This document shows, in pieces, positions 1 through 6,782 of a DNA stretch of 33,194 nucleotides; positions within the stretch are counted from its first letter, which is position 1, and each line of letters begins with the position of its first letter. Made by a program: the position numbers and the translations under genes. Below the pieces are notes generated by a model. The model was not told where the DNA came from. It searched no databases and saw only the letters and a list, made by a program, of their open reading frames with translations. The DNA comes from Pseudomonadota bacterium (GTDB lineage: Bacteria; Desulfobacterota; Desulfobacteria; Desulfobacterales; Desulfosarcinaceae), in contig JAEYRZ010000156.1 in NCBI GenBank assembly GCA_023435265.1, positions 1 through 33,194 of the forward strand. Direction: 5' to 3'.

Positions 1-301
1 CCTTGGAGAAGAGCGGCCGGACGGCCTCGACGGTGACATCGCTGGCCGTGATCCCCGTACCGCCGGTGACGATCACGGCATCGGGGCCGCAATCGGCCAG
101 GACGGCGTCCAGGGCGCCGCGCACCGCATCCTCGGCGTCGGTGACCACGCGGTGATCGACCACCGTATGGCCCTTGCGGCGGGCCTCGCCCGCGATCCAG
201 TGCCCGCTCGCATCCTCGGCCAGCGTGCGCGTCGAGGAAACGCTCACCACCGCCACCCGCACGGCGGGAGGGGCCGCGGCATGATGGTCTTCATGGCCCA
301 T
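1..301 (-). CDS. moaB: MoaB/Mog-family molybdopterin adenylyltransferase-type protein (partial, C-terminus outside the window)
   Basis: The minus strand from the ATG at 301 reads through to the window edge for 100 codons without a stop. After a His/Ala/Pro-rich leader the protein has a VRVAVVSVSSTRTLAEDASG segment and then the family signature VITVTGG-like VIVTGGTGITASDVTVEAV, which binds molybdopterin in the MoaB/MogA/MoeA fold. Family members act in molybdenum or tungsten cofactor synthesis, adenylylating molybdopterin before metal insertion. The start lies only 3 nt beyond the stop of the upstream pyrR gene, so the two are probably co-transcribed. The gene is related in function to moaE, moaC and the MobA-like gene 5-7 kb away on the other strand. 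The missing C-terminal half prevents telling MoaB from MogA, but the short length before the signature fits MoaB. Confidence 0.85.
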   Translation of the reverse strand, partial: MGHEDHHAAAPPAVRVAVVSVSSTRTLAEDASGHWIAGEARRKGHTVVDHRVVTDAEDAVRGALDAVLADCGPDAVIVTGGTGITASDVTVEAVRPLFSK

Positions 302-304
302 GCG

Positions 305-838
305 TCACTCCAGGACGACCCGGTCCGCGCCGTCGCTCTCGGCGAGCATGACGTTGACCATCTGGCTGCGCCGGGTGTCGACGGTGTGGCCGGTATAATT
401 GCTCTGGATCGGCAGTTCGCGATGCCCGCGGTCGATCAGCACGGCCAGTTCGATGCGCGCCGGCCGACCGAAATCCATGAGCGCGTCCATGGCCGCACGG
501 ATGGTGCGGCCGGTGAACAGCACATCGTCCACGAGCACGATCTGTTTGCCTTCCACGGAAAAAGGAATATCGGTGGTCTTGACCACCGGCTGGGCGGTCA
601 ACTGGGTCCAGTCGTCACGGTACAGCGTGATGTCGATTTCGCCGGTGGGCACATCCGCCCCTTCGAAGGTCTTGATGTGCTGACGCAGCCGCCGCGCCAG
701 GAACACTCCGCGCGTATGAATGCCGATCAAGGCCAGGTTGCGGGTTTCCTTGTGGACCTCCAGGATCTCGCATGCCATCCGCTTGAGGATGCGCTCGATC
801 TCGACGGCATCCAACAACTGCTGCTGCGTGCTGCCCAT
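305..838 (-). CDS. pyrR: Bifunctional pyr operon regulator / uracil phosphoribosyltransferase PyrR
   Basis: The 177-residue product has the length and motifs of PyrR. The PRPP-binding loop of type I phosphoribosyltransferases is seen at residues 101-113 (VLVDDVLFTGRTI), and the PyrR-typical TLYRDD stretch is at 71-76, with IGIHTRGVFLARRL near the N-terminus. PyrR makes UMP from uracil and PRPP, and in many bacteria it also binds pyr mRNA to cause attenuation. No pyrimidine biosynthesis gene and no obvious PyrR-binding hairpin is present here, so only the salvage role is directly supported. The ATG at 838 is preceded by a weak GGTGG Shine-Dalgarno. A possible minus-strand promoter lies upstream, with TTGCCA at 903-908 and TATAAA at 882-887 separated by 15 nt, which is shorter than ideal. 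The moaB-type gene follows after 3 nt. Confidence 0.93.
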   Translation of the reverse strand: MGSTQQQLLDAVEIERILKRMACEILEVHKETRNLALIGIHTRGVFLARRLRQHIKTFEGADVPTGEIDITLYRDDWTQLTAQPVVKTTDIPFSVEGKQIVLVDDVLFTGRTIRAAMDALMDFGRPARIELAVLIDRGHRELPIQSNYTGHTVDTRRSQMVNVMLAESDGADRVVLE

Positions 839-1063
839 ATCGCCACCCCGTCCGGTGTAAAGTCGCAGAAGAAAATTATCCTTTATAACAGGCCTTCAGC
901 CCTGGCAAGCCCTTATGTGCACGCCGGTCGGGTCCGCTTCGATCCGGACCGGCAGGATGCCGGTCGCGTGCAGACGATACCGGCACACTGCTGCCGGGCA
1001 TCGCCGCGGTTCCGGGGTTCGGGTATCGTCTGAAGGTCGGCGGCGACATGCAAGGGAAGACGG

Positions 1064-1585
1064 ATGATCGCGGCATTCGACGTCCACTACCTGCCCGATG
1101 GAAACGCTTCGGCGGCGGCCGTGCTCTTTGAGCGCTATACCGATGCGCATCCCGCGCGGGAGCTCACGGCGGTCACCGCCGAAGCGTTCCGCTACATCCC
1201 GGGGCAGTTCTACAAGCGCGAACTTCCCTGCATCCTCGGCCTCATCGCCCGGTTCGAAGCGCCGCCGCGCGAGCTGATCGTCGACGGTTACGTCCGTCTG
1301 GGCGCGCGTCCGGGGCTCGGGCTGCACCTTTACGAATTCTTTCAGGAAAAGATGCCCGTCATCGGCGTGGCCAAATCGCGCTACCGCAGTGCTTCCGGGT
1401 TCGAATTGCTTCGCGGGAAAAGCCAACGCCCGCTTTTCGTGACCGCTGCCGGCATCGATCTCCTCGACGCGGCGGCGCGCATCGCCTCGATGCACGGCAG
1501 CCACCGCATTCCCGACCTGCTCAAACGGGCCGATCTTCTGGCCAGAAGCCCAAGCTCCCCGCCGGCCACAAAGATCAAATCTTGA
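1064..1585 (+). CDS. nfi: Endonuclease V, short N-terminal form
   Basis: The 173-residue protein matches the catalytic core of endonuclease V, which cuts DNA (or RNA) near deoxyinosine. Conserved features are the first metal-binding Asp in AFDVHY (D6), the strand-separating wedge YIPG (44-47), the second acid in YKRELP (E53), the third in IVDGYVRLG (D74), the GVAKS loop (101-105), and RGKSQRPLFVTAAGID (117-132). All three metal-binding acids are present. E. coli and Thermotoga proteins are about 223-225 residues and carry roughly 37-40 more residues before the first Asp. That segment is absent here and no in-frame coding sequence upstream resembles it. The ATG at 1064 has AAGGGA about 7 nt upstream. 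The gene stands alone between pyrR, which points away, and the acyl-CoA dehydrogenase operon. Substrate preference cannot be judged. Confidence 0.88.
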   Translation: MIAAFDVHYLPDGNASAAAVLFERYTDAHPARELTAVTAEAFRYIPGQFYKRELPCILGLIARFEAPPRELIVDGYVRLGARPGLGLHLYEFFQEKMPVIGVAKSRYRSASGFELLRGKSQRPLFVTAAGIDLLDAAARIASMHGSHRIPDLLKRADLLARSPSSPPATKIKS

Positions 1586-1650
1586 AGCCGATCCGAACGG
1601 GCCGGCCCCGGTGAAGGGTCAGGTCGATCGCATGTCGTTTGACAGCATAA

Positions 1651-1707
1651 AACGGGGTCGATGTCGGGTCGCAATCGCCGTCGATATTGATTCCGGCCCC
1701 GGATACA
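1651..1707. repeat. Intergenic GGGTCG/ATCG-rich repeat, copy 1
   Basis: This stretch between endonuclease V and the acyl-CoA dehydrogenase is built from GGTCG, ATCG and GATATTG-like units. Its core CGGGTCGCAATCGCC at 1665-1679 recurs exactly at 15844-15858, and its flanks form a weak inverted repeat (ACGGGGTCG against CCGGCCCCGG). It belongs with the elements at 10622-10693 and 15831-15950. It is probably a dispersed intergenic repeat of the REP/palindrome type; no function is shown. Confidence 0.6.
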
Positions 1708-1820
1708 AGGCCCTATGCGATTGCCCCGCCGTAGGAGCCAAAGAACCTTTACATCCGCGCGCCGAGCGGCTATGGTTCCCGAATTTCACTCGGCCGCCCG
1801 CGGCCGCCGGAGCATCGGGG

Positions 1821-2963
1821 ATGATGGAGCCTTTGCTAACCGAAAAACACGAGGTGCTGCGCCGCAGCGCGCGCGCTTTTTGCGACGAATACCTGCGGCC
1901 GATCGCCGCCGAAATCGACCGCGAGGCGCAGTTCCCCTGGGAGGCGATCGAGAAAATGGCCCAGCTCGGCTATCTGGGCATCCAGGCGCCGCCTGAATTG
2001 GGCGGAGCCGGGCTCGACACGCTCAGCTACGCCGTAACCATCGAAGAGGTGTCGCGCGTCAGCGCTGCGGTCGGCCTTTGCTTGAGCGTGCACAACAGCG
2101 TGGCGCTCTTTCCGATCCTGGCCTTCGGCACGCCGGAACAGCACCGGCGCTGGGGCGAACCGCTGGCCCGCGGCAAAAAAATCGGCGCCTTCTGCCTCAG
2201 CGAACCCAATGCCGGCTCGGATGCCGGCGCCATTTCGGCGACCGCCCGCCCCGAGGAGGACCACTGGCTCCTGAACGCCAACAAGGTGTTTGTGACCAAC
2301 GGCGGCGTGGCCGACATCTGCCTGATCTTCGCCCGCACCGATCCCGCCGCCGGCCGCAAGGGCATCAGCGTGGTGGTGGCCGAACGCGGCACGCCCGGCT
2401 TCGTGGTGGGCGACCTGGAGGACCTGTGCGGTATGCGCGCCAACCCGGTGGCGTCCATCCGGCTTTACGACTGCCGCGTGCCGCGAGCCAATCTGCTGGG
2501 AAAACCAGGCCAGGGATTGAGCATCGGCCTGGCTGCGCTGGACAACGGGCGCATCGGGATCGCCGCCCAGTCGGTGGGCATCGCCCAGGCGGCGCTGGAG
2601 GAGGCGGTTCAGTATTCCCGCCAGCGGCAGCAGTTCGGGGTGCCGATCGCGCGCCATCAGGCCGTCCAGATGATGCTGGCCGACATGGCCACCCAGGTGG
2701 ACGCAGCCCGCATGTTGGTCTACCGGGCGGCCTGGCTCAAAGACCGGGGCGCACCGCTGACCAAAGCGGCCGCGCAGGCCAAGCTGTTCGCCTCGGAAGC
2801 CGCCTGCACCGTCACCGACCTGGCGGTGCAGATCCACGGCGGCTACGGGTATTCCAAAGCCTATGCCGTCGAGCGCTACTATCGGGATGCCCGCGTGACA
2901 CGCATCTATGAAGGCACCTCGGAGGTGCACCGAATGGTGATCGCGCGGGAGGTGCTGGGTTAG
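1821..2963 (+). CDS. Acyl-CoA dehydrogenase (short/medium-chain type)
   Basis: This FAD enzyme introduces an alpha-beta double bond into an acyl-CoA and passes the electrons to Etf. From the ATG at 1821 it has 380 residues, the usual length for the butyryl/short-chain subfamily. Visible signatures are CLSEPNAGSDAGAI (125-138), FVTNGG (157-162), the arginine-rich YSRQRQQFGVPIARHQAVQ segment (265-283), QIHGGYGYS (337-345), and the catalytic-base region IYEGTSEVHR, with Glu364 in the position used by medium- and short-chain enzymes. The open frame continues upstream to 1611, but that part is repeat-like DNA with no homology to the family, so the MMEPLLTEKH start is preferred even though its Shine-Dalgarno is weak. 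etfB and etfA follow directly, so the Etf is probably its dedicated electron acceptor. The acyl substrate cannot be read from the sequence. Confidence 0.95.
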   Translation: MMEPLLTEKHEVLRRSARAFCDEYLRPIAAEIDREAQFPWEAIEKMAQLGYLGIQAPPELGGAGLDTLSYAVTIEEVSRVSAAVGLCLSVHNSVALFPILAFGTPEQHRRWGEPLARGKKIGAFCLSEPNAGSDAGAISATARPEEDHWLLNANKVFVTNGGVADICLIFARTDPAAGRKGISVVVAERGTPGFVVGDLEDLCGMRANPVASIRLYDCRVPRANLLGKPGQGLSIGLAALDNGRIGIAAQSVGIAQAALEEAVQYSRQRQQFGVPIARHQAVQMMLADMATQVDAARMLVYRAAWLKDRGAPLTKAAAQAKLFASEAACTVTDLAVQIHGGYGYSKAYAVERYYRDARVTRIYEGTSEVHRMVIAREVLG

Positions 2964-3010
2964 CGGCCGCGCGGGCTGCAGGCTTTGAATTTCAACCCAA
3001 TGAAAGTGCC

Positions 3011-3781
3011 ATGCATTTTATTGTCTGCATCAAATCGGTGATACGTTCGGCCCCCGGCGGCATCGCCCGCCGCAGCGCGGACAACAGCGAACTCAACCCC
3101 TTCGATCGACCGGCGCTCGAAGCGGCACTGCAGCTGAAGCAGTCGCACGGCGGCTCGATCACGCTGTTGAGCATGGGACCTCCGGCCGCTTCCGCGGCGC
3201 TTGCCGAGGGCCTGGCCATGGGGGCGGACCGCGCGGTCCTGATCTCCGACCGCGCCCTGGCGGGCTCCGACACCCTGATCACCGCGGACGTGCTGGCCGC
3301 GGCGGTCCAGCGCCTGGGCGCCTTCGACTTCCTCTTCTTCGGCGTGCGCAGCATGGACAGCGACACCGGTCAGGTCGGCCCGCAAACCGCCGCCAGCCTG
3401 AACCTTCCGTTCGTCAGCGGCGTCAAGGCCATGGAACGCCGGCAAACGGAATGGCGGTTGCAACGGGTCATGGACGATTGGGAGGAGACCTGGCACGTGC
3501 AGCCGCCGGCGGCAGCCAGCATTCATATGCGCGCCTTCCATCCGCGCCCTGTAAGCCTCACCGGAATCGGATGCACGTATGACCGCCTGCGGCTCGAAAC
3601 CTGGCCGCTGGCGGAATTGGGGCTGCAAGAGGCCGAAGTCGGCCTGGAGGGGTCGCCCACCCGCGTTGCCGACTTGAAAACAGTGGACCGCAAAAGGCGC
3701 TGCCGCATGCTTTCCGGCGAGCCCGGCGAACAGGTCGAAGCCCTGCTGGTCCATCTAAATGAACGGGGGTTGCTGGAATGA
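3011..3781 (+). CDS. etfB: Electron transfer flavoprotein beta subunit
   Basis: The 256-residue protein has the EtfB pattern: IVCIKSVIRS at the N-terminus, NPFDRPALEAALQLK (29-43), the MGPPAASAALAEGLAMGADRA region, and the AMP-binding loop GVRSMDSDTGQVGPQ (111-125). EtfB pairs with EtfA to carry electrons from acyl-CoA dehydrogenases to a membrane quinone reductase or another acceptor. It begins 47 nt after the dehydrogenase stop. Its TGA overlaps the ATG of etfA in an ATGA arrangement, which indicates translational coupling and 1:1 synthesis. Whether this Etf carries out electron bifurcation cannot be decided by eye; it does not obviously carry the bifurcating-type extensions. Confidence 0.93.
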   Translation: MHFIVCIKSVIRSAPGGIARRSADNSELNPFDRPALEAALQLKQSHGGSITLLSMGPPAASAALAEGLAMGADRAVLISDRALAGSDTLITADVLAAAVQRLGAFDFLFFGVRSMDSDTGQVGPQTAASLNLPFVSGVKAMERRQTEWRLQRVMDDWEETWHVQPPAAASIHMRAFHPRPVSLTGIGCTYDRLRLETWPLAELGLQEAEVGLEGSPTRVADLKTVDRKRRCRMLSGEPGEQVEALLVHLNERGLLE

Positions 3782-5391
3782 CGGTCGGGGGCGAAATCTG
3801 GGTATTGGGAGATCTGCGCAGCGCGCGTCTCTTCCGCGACAGTCTGAACGTGCTGGACAAGGCGCTGCCGCTGGCCGGGGCGGCCGGCGTCGAGGCGGCC
3901 GCGCTGCTGATCGGCGCCGTCGGCAATGCGCCTCCGGCCGGGGGATGTGCGCCCCTGGATATGGCCGAAGCCGGCCGTGAGGCCCTCGATCAGGGCGCGG
4001 CGAAGGTCTATCTCCTGAACCATCCCGATCTGGCGCTACCGCGGACCGATCTCTTCTCCGGCGTGCTGGCCGACTTCGCGCTGCAGCGCAAGCCCTGGCT
4101 GGTGCTGATGGCCCTCAACGATTTCAACCGCGAAGCGGCCGCATTCTGCGCGCAGCGCTGCCGGGCGGGCATGATCGCGGACTGCGCCGAGCTGGCCCTG
4201 TCCGAAGGCCGCATCATCGGACGCTGCCCGGCCTGGGGCGGCCAGATCATGGCCGATATCACCCTGGCCGAGGGCTGGCCCATGGCCTTCGTCACCGTAC
4301 AGCCGCACGGCGCCGCCGCAAAACCGGCATCCGCCTCCTCCGGCCGCGTCGAAGTCATCGATCTGGAGAAGATCAACCTGCCTCAAAACCCGAGACTGGT
4401 CGAACGCAGCCTGGCGCCGGCCGATCTGCGCCGCCTGGAGGAGGCCGCGCGGGTGGTGGTGGGCGGCGCCGGACTGGGCGACATACAGGGATTCGGCCTG
4501 GCGCGCGAGCTGGCGGGCGCTTTGGGAGCCGAAGTGGCCGCCACCCGGCCGCCGGTGCTGCTGCATTGGATCGAGGAGGATCGTCTGATCGGGCAGACCG
4601 GAATGCAGGTCCGGCCCGAACTGCTGATCAGCGTGGGAACTTCGGGCGCCGTGCAGTATACGGCGGGCATCATGGAATCGGGAACCATCGTGGCCGTTGA
4701 CCGCGATCCCCAGGCCCCCATCTTTCAAACGGCCGATCTGGGAATCGCAGCGGACGCCAAAACATTCCTGCCGCTTTTGACCCGGCGCGTGCAGCAGATC
4801 ACCATGCGCCGGCTGGCCGATGCGGCCTGCGCTCTGGAAGGCGGTCCGGTGCAGGCCCCGGGAGGATTCGGCGCCCTGATCCGGCAGCTGCGCACGGCCC
4901 GCGGCTGGAACGTGGAAGCGCTGGCCCAGCACACCGGCCAGACGCCCGATTTCATCCGCCAGGTGGAAGAAGAGCAGTTTTCGCCTCCGGTGGCGTTCAT
5001 TCTGCGCATGGCGCAGTCGATGCAGGTGGACCCCGGCACCTTTCTGCGCCGTGAAGAGCAGAGCGCCCTTCGCGATCGCCGTGCTCAGGCGTATTACCGC
5101 CGCACCCAGGAATACAGCTACACCACCCTGACCCCCGAAGCCCAGAGCAGTCATCTGCGGGCCTTCATGGTGACCATCGAACCGCACCACGCCCATAAGC
5201 CCGTGGCGTACAAGCATGAAGGGGAAGAATTCATCTATGTGCTGGAGGGCAGTCTTGAATTCACGCTGGATGCCCGCAGCCAGGTGCTCAAGCCGGGTGA
5301 ATCGATCCACTTCAACTCCGACGTGCCGCATAAATTGAAGAGCCTGTCCAACACGCCGACACGCTGCCTGGTTGTACTTTATACCATTTGA
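3778..5391 (+). CDS. etfA: EtfA fused to an XRE helix-turn-helix and a cupin domain
   Basis: Residues 1-340 are a full EtfA. The FAD domain is recognisable from VVVGGAGLG (226-234), LIGQTGMQVRPEL (270-282), SVGTSGAVQYTAGI (285-298) and DPQAPIFQTADLGI (310-323). After a short linker, residues 363-425 form an XRE-type HTH (ALIRQLRTARGWNVEALAQ, then IRQVEEEQFSPP), followed by a cupin at about 463-535. The cupin has motif 1 KHEGEEFIYVLEGSLEF and motif 2 LKPGESIHFNSDVPHKLKS. Ordinary EtfA is about 320-330 residues, so roughly 200 residues are added. The join is a single uninterrupted frame and both parts look intact. HTH-cupin proteins are usually free-standing regulators that bind a small ligand or metal through the cupin. 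Inference: the protein may serve both as electron carrier and as regulator of this operon. The ATG overlaps the etfB stop. Confidence 0.9.
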   Translation: MTVGGEIWVLGDLRSARLFRDSLNVLDKALPLAGAAGVEAAALLIGAVGNAPPAGGCAPLDMAEAGREALDQGAAKVYLLNHPDLALPRTDLFSGVLADFALQRKPWLVLMALNDFNREAAAFCAQRCRAGMIADCAELALSEGRIIGRCPAWGGQIMADITLAEGWPMAFVTVQPHGAAAKPASASSGRVEVIDLEKINLPQNPRLVERSLAPADLRRLEEAARVVVGGAGLGDIQGFGLARELAGALGAEVAATRPPVLLHWIEEDRLIGQTGMQVRPELLISVGTSGAVQYTAGIMESGTIVAVDRDPQAPIFQTADLGIAADAKTFLPLLTRRVQQITMRRLADAACALEGGPVQAPGGFGALIRQLRTARGWNVEALAQHTGQTPDFIRQVEEEQFSPPVAFILRMAQSMQVDPGTFLRREEQSALRDRRAQAYYRRTQEYSYTTLTPEAQSSHLRAFMVTIEPHHAHKPVAYKHEGEEFIYVLEGSLEFTLDARSQVLKPGESIHFNSDVPHKLKSLSNTPTRCLVVLYTI

Positions 5392-5414
5392 GGCTGCGGG
5401 CGGAGAAAAGTGCA

Positions 5415-5996
5415 ATGCCGATGAATGGGAATAGCGCCCTTTTGAGCGCCGTCATCATAGATCGTCAGGCCGTCGATGAACCGGGGGCCGACGCCTGGCC
5501 TTCGCGGCCCGAGGGACGGCGCGTCCTGGACCGCCTTTACGCCCTGGTTGAACACTACACGGACGACCGGGTGCTGGTGACGCGGGATCCATTGGCCGCG
5601 TTCGGCTGGAACGGCCTGATCGCGGCGCCCGAAGGCGCTGCGTCCTCGCTGCTTGCGGCGCTGGATACGGGGTTGAAGATGATCCGTCATCCCGGAGCGA
5701 TCGTGCTCGCCCTCGATGCGCCGTGGGTGCAGGAGGGGGTGATCGCGCTCCTGCATTCGTCCCTGCAGCCGCGCTGGGATGCCGTTTTGCCGGAGGTCGG
5801 CGGCCGGTTGATGCCTTTTCCGGCCATCTACACGCGGGGCTGCCTGCATCGCATCGCGCTGCACCTCGGACGCGGCGTGACGGAACTGCATGCGCTGCTG
5901 CCCAAACTGCGCTACCGGCCGATCAGCGAAAAGAAGCTGCGCCTGGCCGACCCGGAACTGAAATCGTTCGCGGGCCTGAAGGCGGATGAAACCTAA
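5415..5996 (+). CDS. MobA-like nucleotidyltransferase-fold protein with degenerate N-terminus
   Basis: The C-terminal two thirds resembles molybdenum cofactor guanylyltransferase MobA: IVLALDAPWVQEGVIALLHS in place of the usual LACDMPFL element, then DAVLPEVGGRLMPFPAIYTRGCLHRI and the closing LRLADPELKSF. The N-terminal GTP-binding signature of the family (LAGG-x-S-x-RMG-x-DK) is not present; the first strand reads AVIIDRQAVDEPG instead. The protein therefore may not bind GTP in the usual way and could be a degenerate paralogue. The ATG at 5415 is chosen over a TTG at 5388 because GGAG lies about 8 nt upstream of it, giving 193 residues. It lies just after the etfA fusion and before moaE, so it joins the electron-transfer genes to the cofactor genes. 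Confidence 0.75.
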   Translation: MPMNGNSALLSAVIIDRQAVDEPGADAWPSRPEGRRVLDRLYALVEHYTDDRVLVTRDPLAAFGWNGLIAAPEGAASSLLAALDTGLKMIRHPGAIVLALDAPWVQEGVIALLHSSLQPRWDAVLPEVGGRLMPFPAIYTRGCLHRIALHLGRGVTELHALLPKLRYRPISEKKLRLADPELKSFAGLKADET

Positions 5997-6018
5997 GCGG
6001 AGCCGGGGCGGCATCATT

Positions 6019-6046
6019 CTCTGTGCCCCCTGGGCTCTTTGTGGTA
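6019..6046. repeat. CTCTGTG-type intergenic repeat, copy 1
   Basis: The stretch begins CTCTGTGCCCCCTGGG and ends CTCTTTGTGGT. It is a degenerate string of CTCTGTG units lying between the MobA-like gene and moaE. The same units occur in reverse orientation at 6527-6575 and as a short piece at 25050-25062. It is probably a dispersed non-coding element. Confidence 0.5.
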
Positions 6047-6097
6047 AAGTGATGAAAAACAACCGAACGACTCGTGCAAACCGAGGAGACTGCTTAC

Positions 6098-6463
6098 ATG
6101 ATCACCATCGATGAACTGACGCGCCGCCTCAAAAACCATCCGCGCTATGCCGAAGCGGGCATGATCCTGTGTCACAACGGCGTGGTGCGCGGCACTTCGC
6201 GGGAAGGCCGGCGCGTCAGCGGCCTGCGTGTCGCCGTGGATCAGGACACTTTGGATCGCCTGCTGGCCCGGGAGCGGCAGCGGCCCGGCATCATCGACAT
6301 CCAGGTGGAAATCAACGCCGACCGCGACCTGAAGGTGGGAGACGATGTGATGCTGCTGGCGGTAGCCGGCGACATCCGTGAAAATGTGATCGCCGCGCTG
6401 AGCGATACGCTCAACGCGATCAAGTCCACGGTGACAACCAAAACCGAATTCTTCGAGCAATGA
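6098..6463 (+). CDS. moaE: MoaE-like molybdopterin synthase catalytic subunit (short, divergent)
   Basis: Molybdopterin synthase adds the two dithiolene sulfurs to precursor Z, with MoaE as the catalytic subunit and MoaD as sulfur donor. This 121-residue protein has the MoaE order of elements: NGVVRGTSREGRRVSGLRV (27-45, with R31 in the place of the conserved Arg), DLKVGDDVMLLAVAG (77-91) and LNAIKSTVTTKTEF (105-118). K109 and K115 align with the two catalytic-site lysines. The usual HR dipeptides are lost and the protein is shorter than the roughly 150-residue E. coli MoaE. The ATG at 6098 has GAGGAG ten nt upstream and is preferred to a GTG at 6074. No moaD gene is visible in the window. 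moaC follows after a 319-nt repeat-rich gap. Confidence 0.75.
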   Translation: MITIDELTRRLKNHPRYAEAGMILCHNGVVRGTSREGRRVSGLRVAVDQDTLDRLLARERQRPGIIDIQVEINADRDLKVGDDVMLLAVAGDIRENVIAALSDTLNAIKSTVTTKTEFFEQ

Positions 6464-6526
6464 TCGAGCGCAAAATAAGAAGCTGAACTGGTAGAGGTGA
6501 AAGCGGACGACCCGTAAAGTATTTTC

Positions 6527-6601
6527 AAACCACAGAGATCAAAACCACGGAAAGCACAGGACACAGAGGAAACAAGATAACTTAACAACTTACCTCTGTG
6601 T
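6527..6601. repeat. CTCTGTG-type intergenic repeat, copy 2, with inverted repeat
   Basis: Read on the minus strand, this segment is a run of CCTCTGTGTCC and CTCTGTGGTT units. At its right end ACACAGAGG (6561-6569) and CCTCTGTGT (6593-6601) form a perfect 9-bp inverted repeat around an A/T-rich 23-nt loop. The end word TTACCTCTGTGT (6590-6601) recurs exactly at 25050-25061. Confidence 0.55.
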
Positions 6602-6627
6602 ACGCTTGAACCACAGGGTCGATCTGC

Positions 6628-6646
6628 CTTTTTACGAGTCCATCAA
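6628..6646. repeat. CTTTTTACGA-type intergenic repeat, copy 1
   Basis: The 19-nt word CTTTTTACGAGTCCATCAA matches the reverse complement of 28432-28450 at 17 of 19 positions. Both copies are intergenic. I believe related words occur in other Desulfobacteraceae genomes, but this was not checked. Confidence 0.45.
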
Positions 6647-6782
6647 AGCTGAACGGCGAAAGCAAGGATCGTATCGATTACACCCAGATCGCATTCCTCC
6701 CTTTCATCTTTGAGCGTTCAGCTTTTTTTCAGCGCTCATCTTCTTCGGCGCGATGGAACACGCCGATGCGTGAGGTTACGAT

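Larger units (their letters stand above)
6464..6782. other. Gene-free gap between moaE and moaC, rich in repeats
   Basis: No credible gene is present in these 319 bases. The gap holds two repeat families, at 6527-6601 and 6628-6646. It also has the word AAGCTGAAC at about 6480 and again at 6646-6654, and a 10-bp inverted pair AAAGCTGAAC (6645-6654) / GTTCAGCTTT (6716-6725). Its right end holds the Shine-Dalgarno of moaC (GAGG about 8 nt before the ATG at 6783). No convincing promoter or riboswitch was recognised. Confidence 0.6.

Noticed and set aside
1535..1548. 14-bp perfect palindrome CTTCTGGCCAGAAG near the end of the endonuclease V gene
   Set aside because: It lies inside the coding frame, has no loop and no T-run, so it is not a terminator.
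1836..2930. A 364-codon open frame antisense to the acyl-CoA dehydrogenase
   Set aside because: It is His/Gly/Ala-rich with no domain, and mirrors a strongly conserved gene; high GC makes long antisense frames common.
4036..5415. A 459-codon open frame antisense to the etfA fusion
   Set aside because: It has no recognisable motif or ribosome site and lies fully opposite a clearly coding gene.
6464..6782. Possible molybdenum-cofactor riboswitch in front of moaC
   Set aside because: The inverted repeats there belong to dispersed repeat families; the conserved Moco-RNA helices could not be traced.
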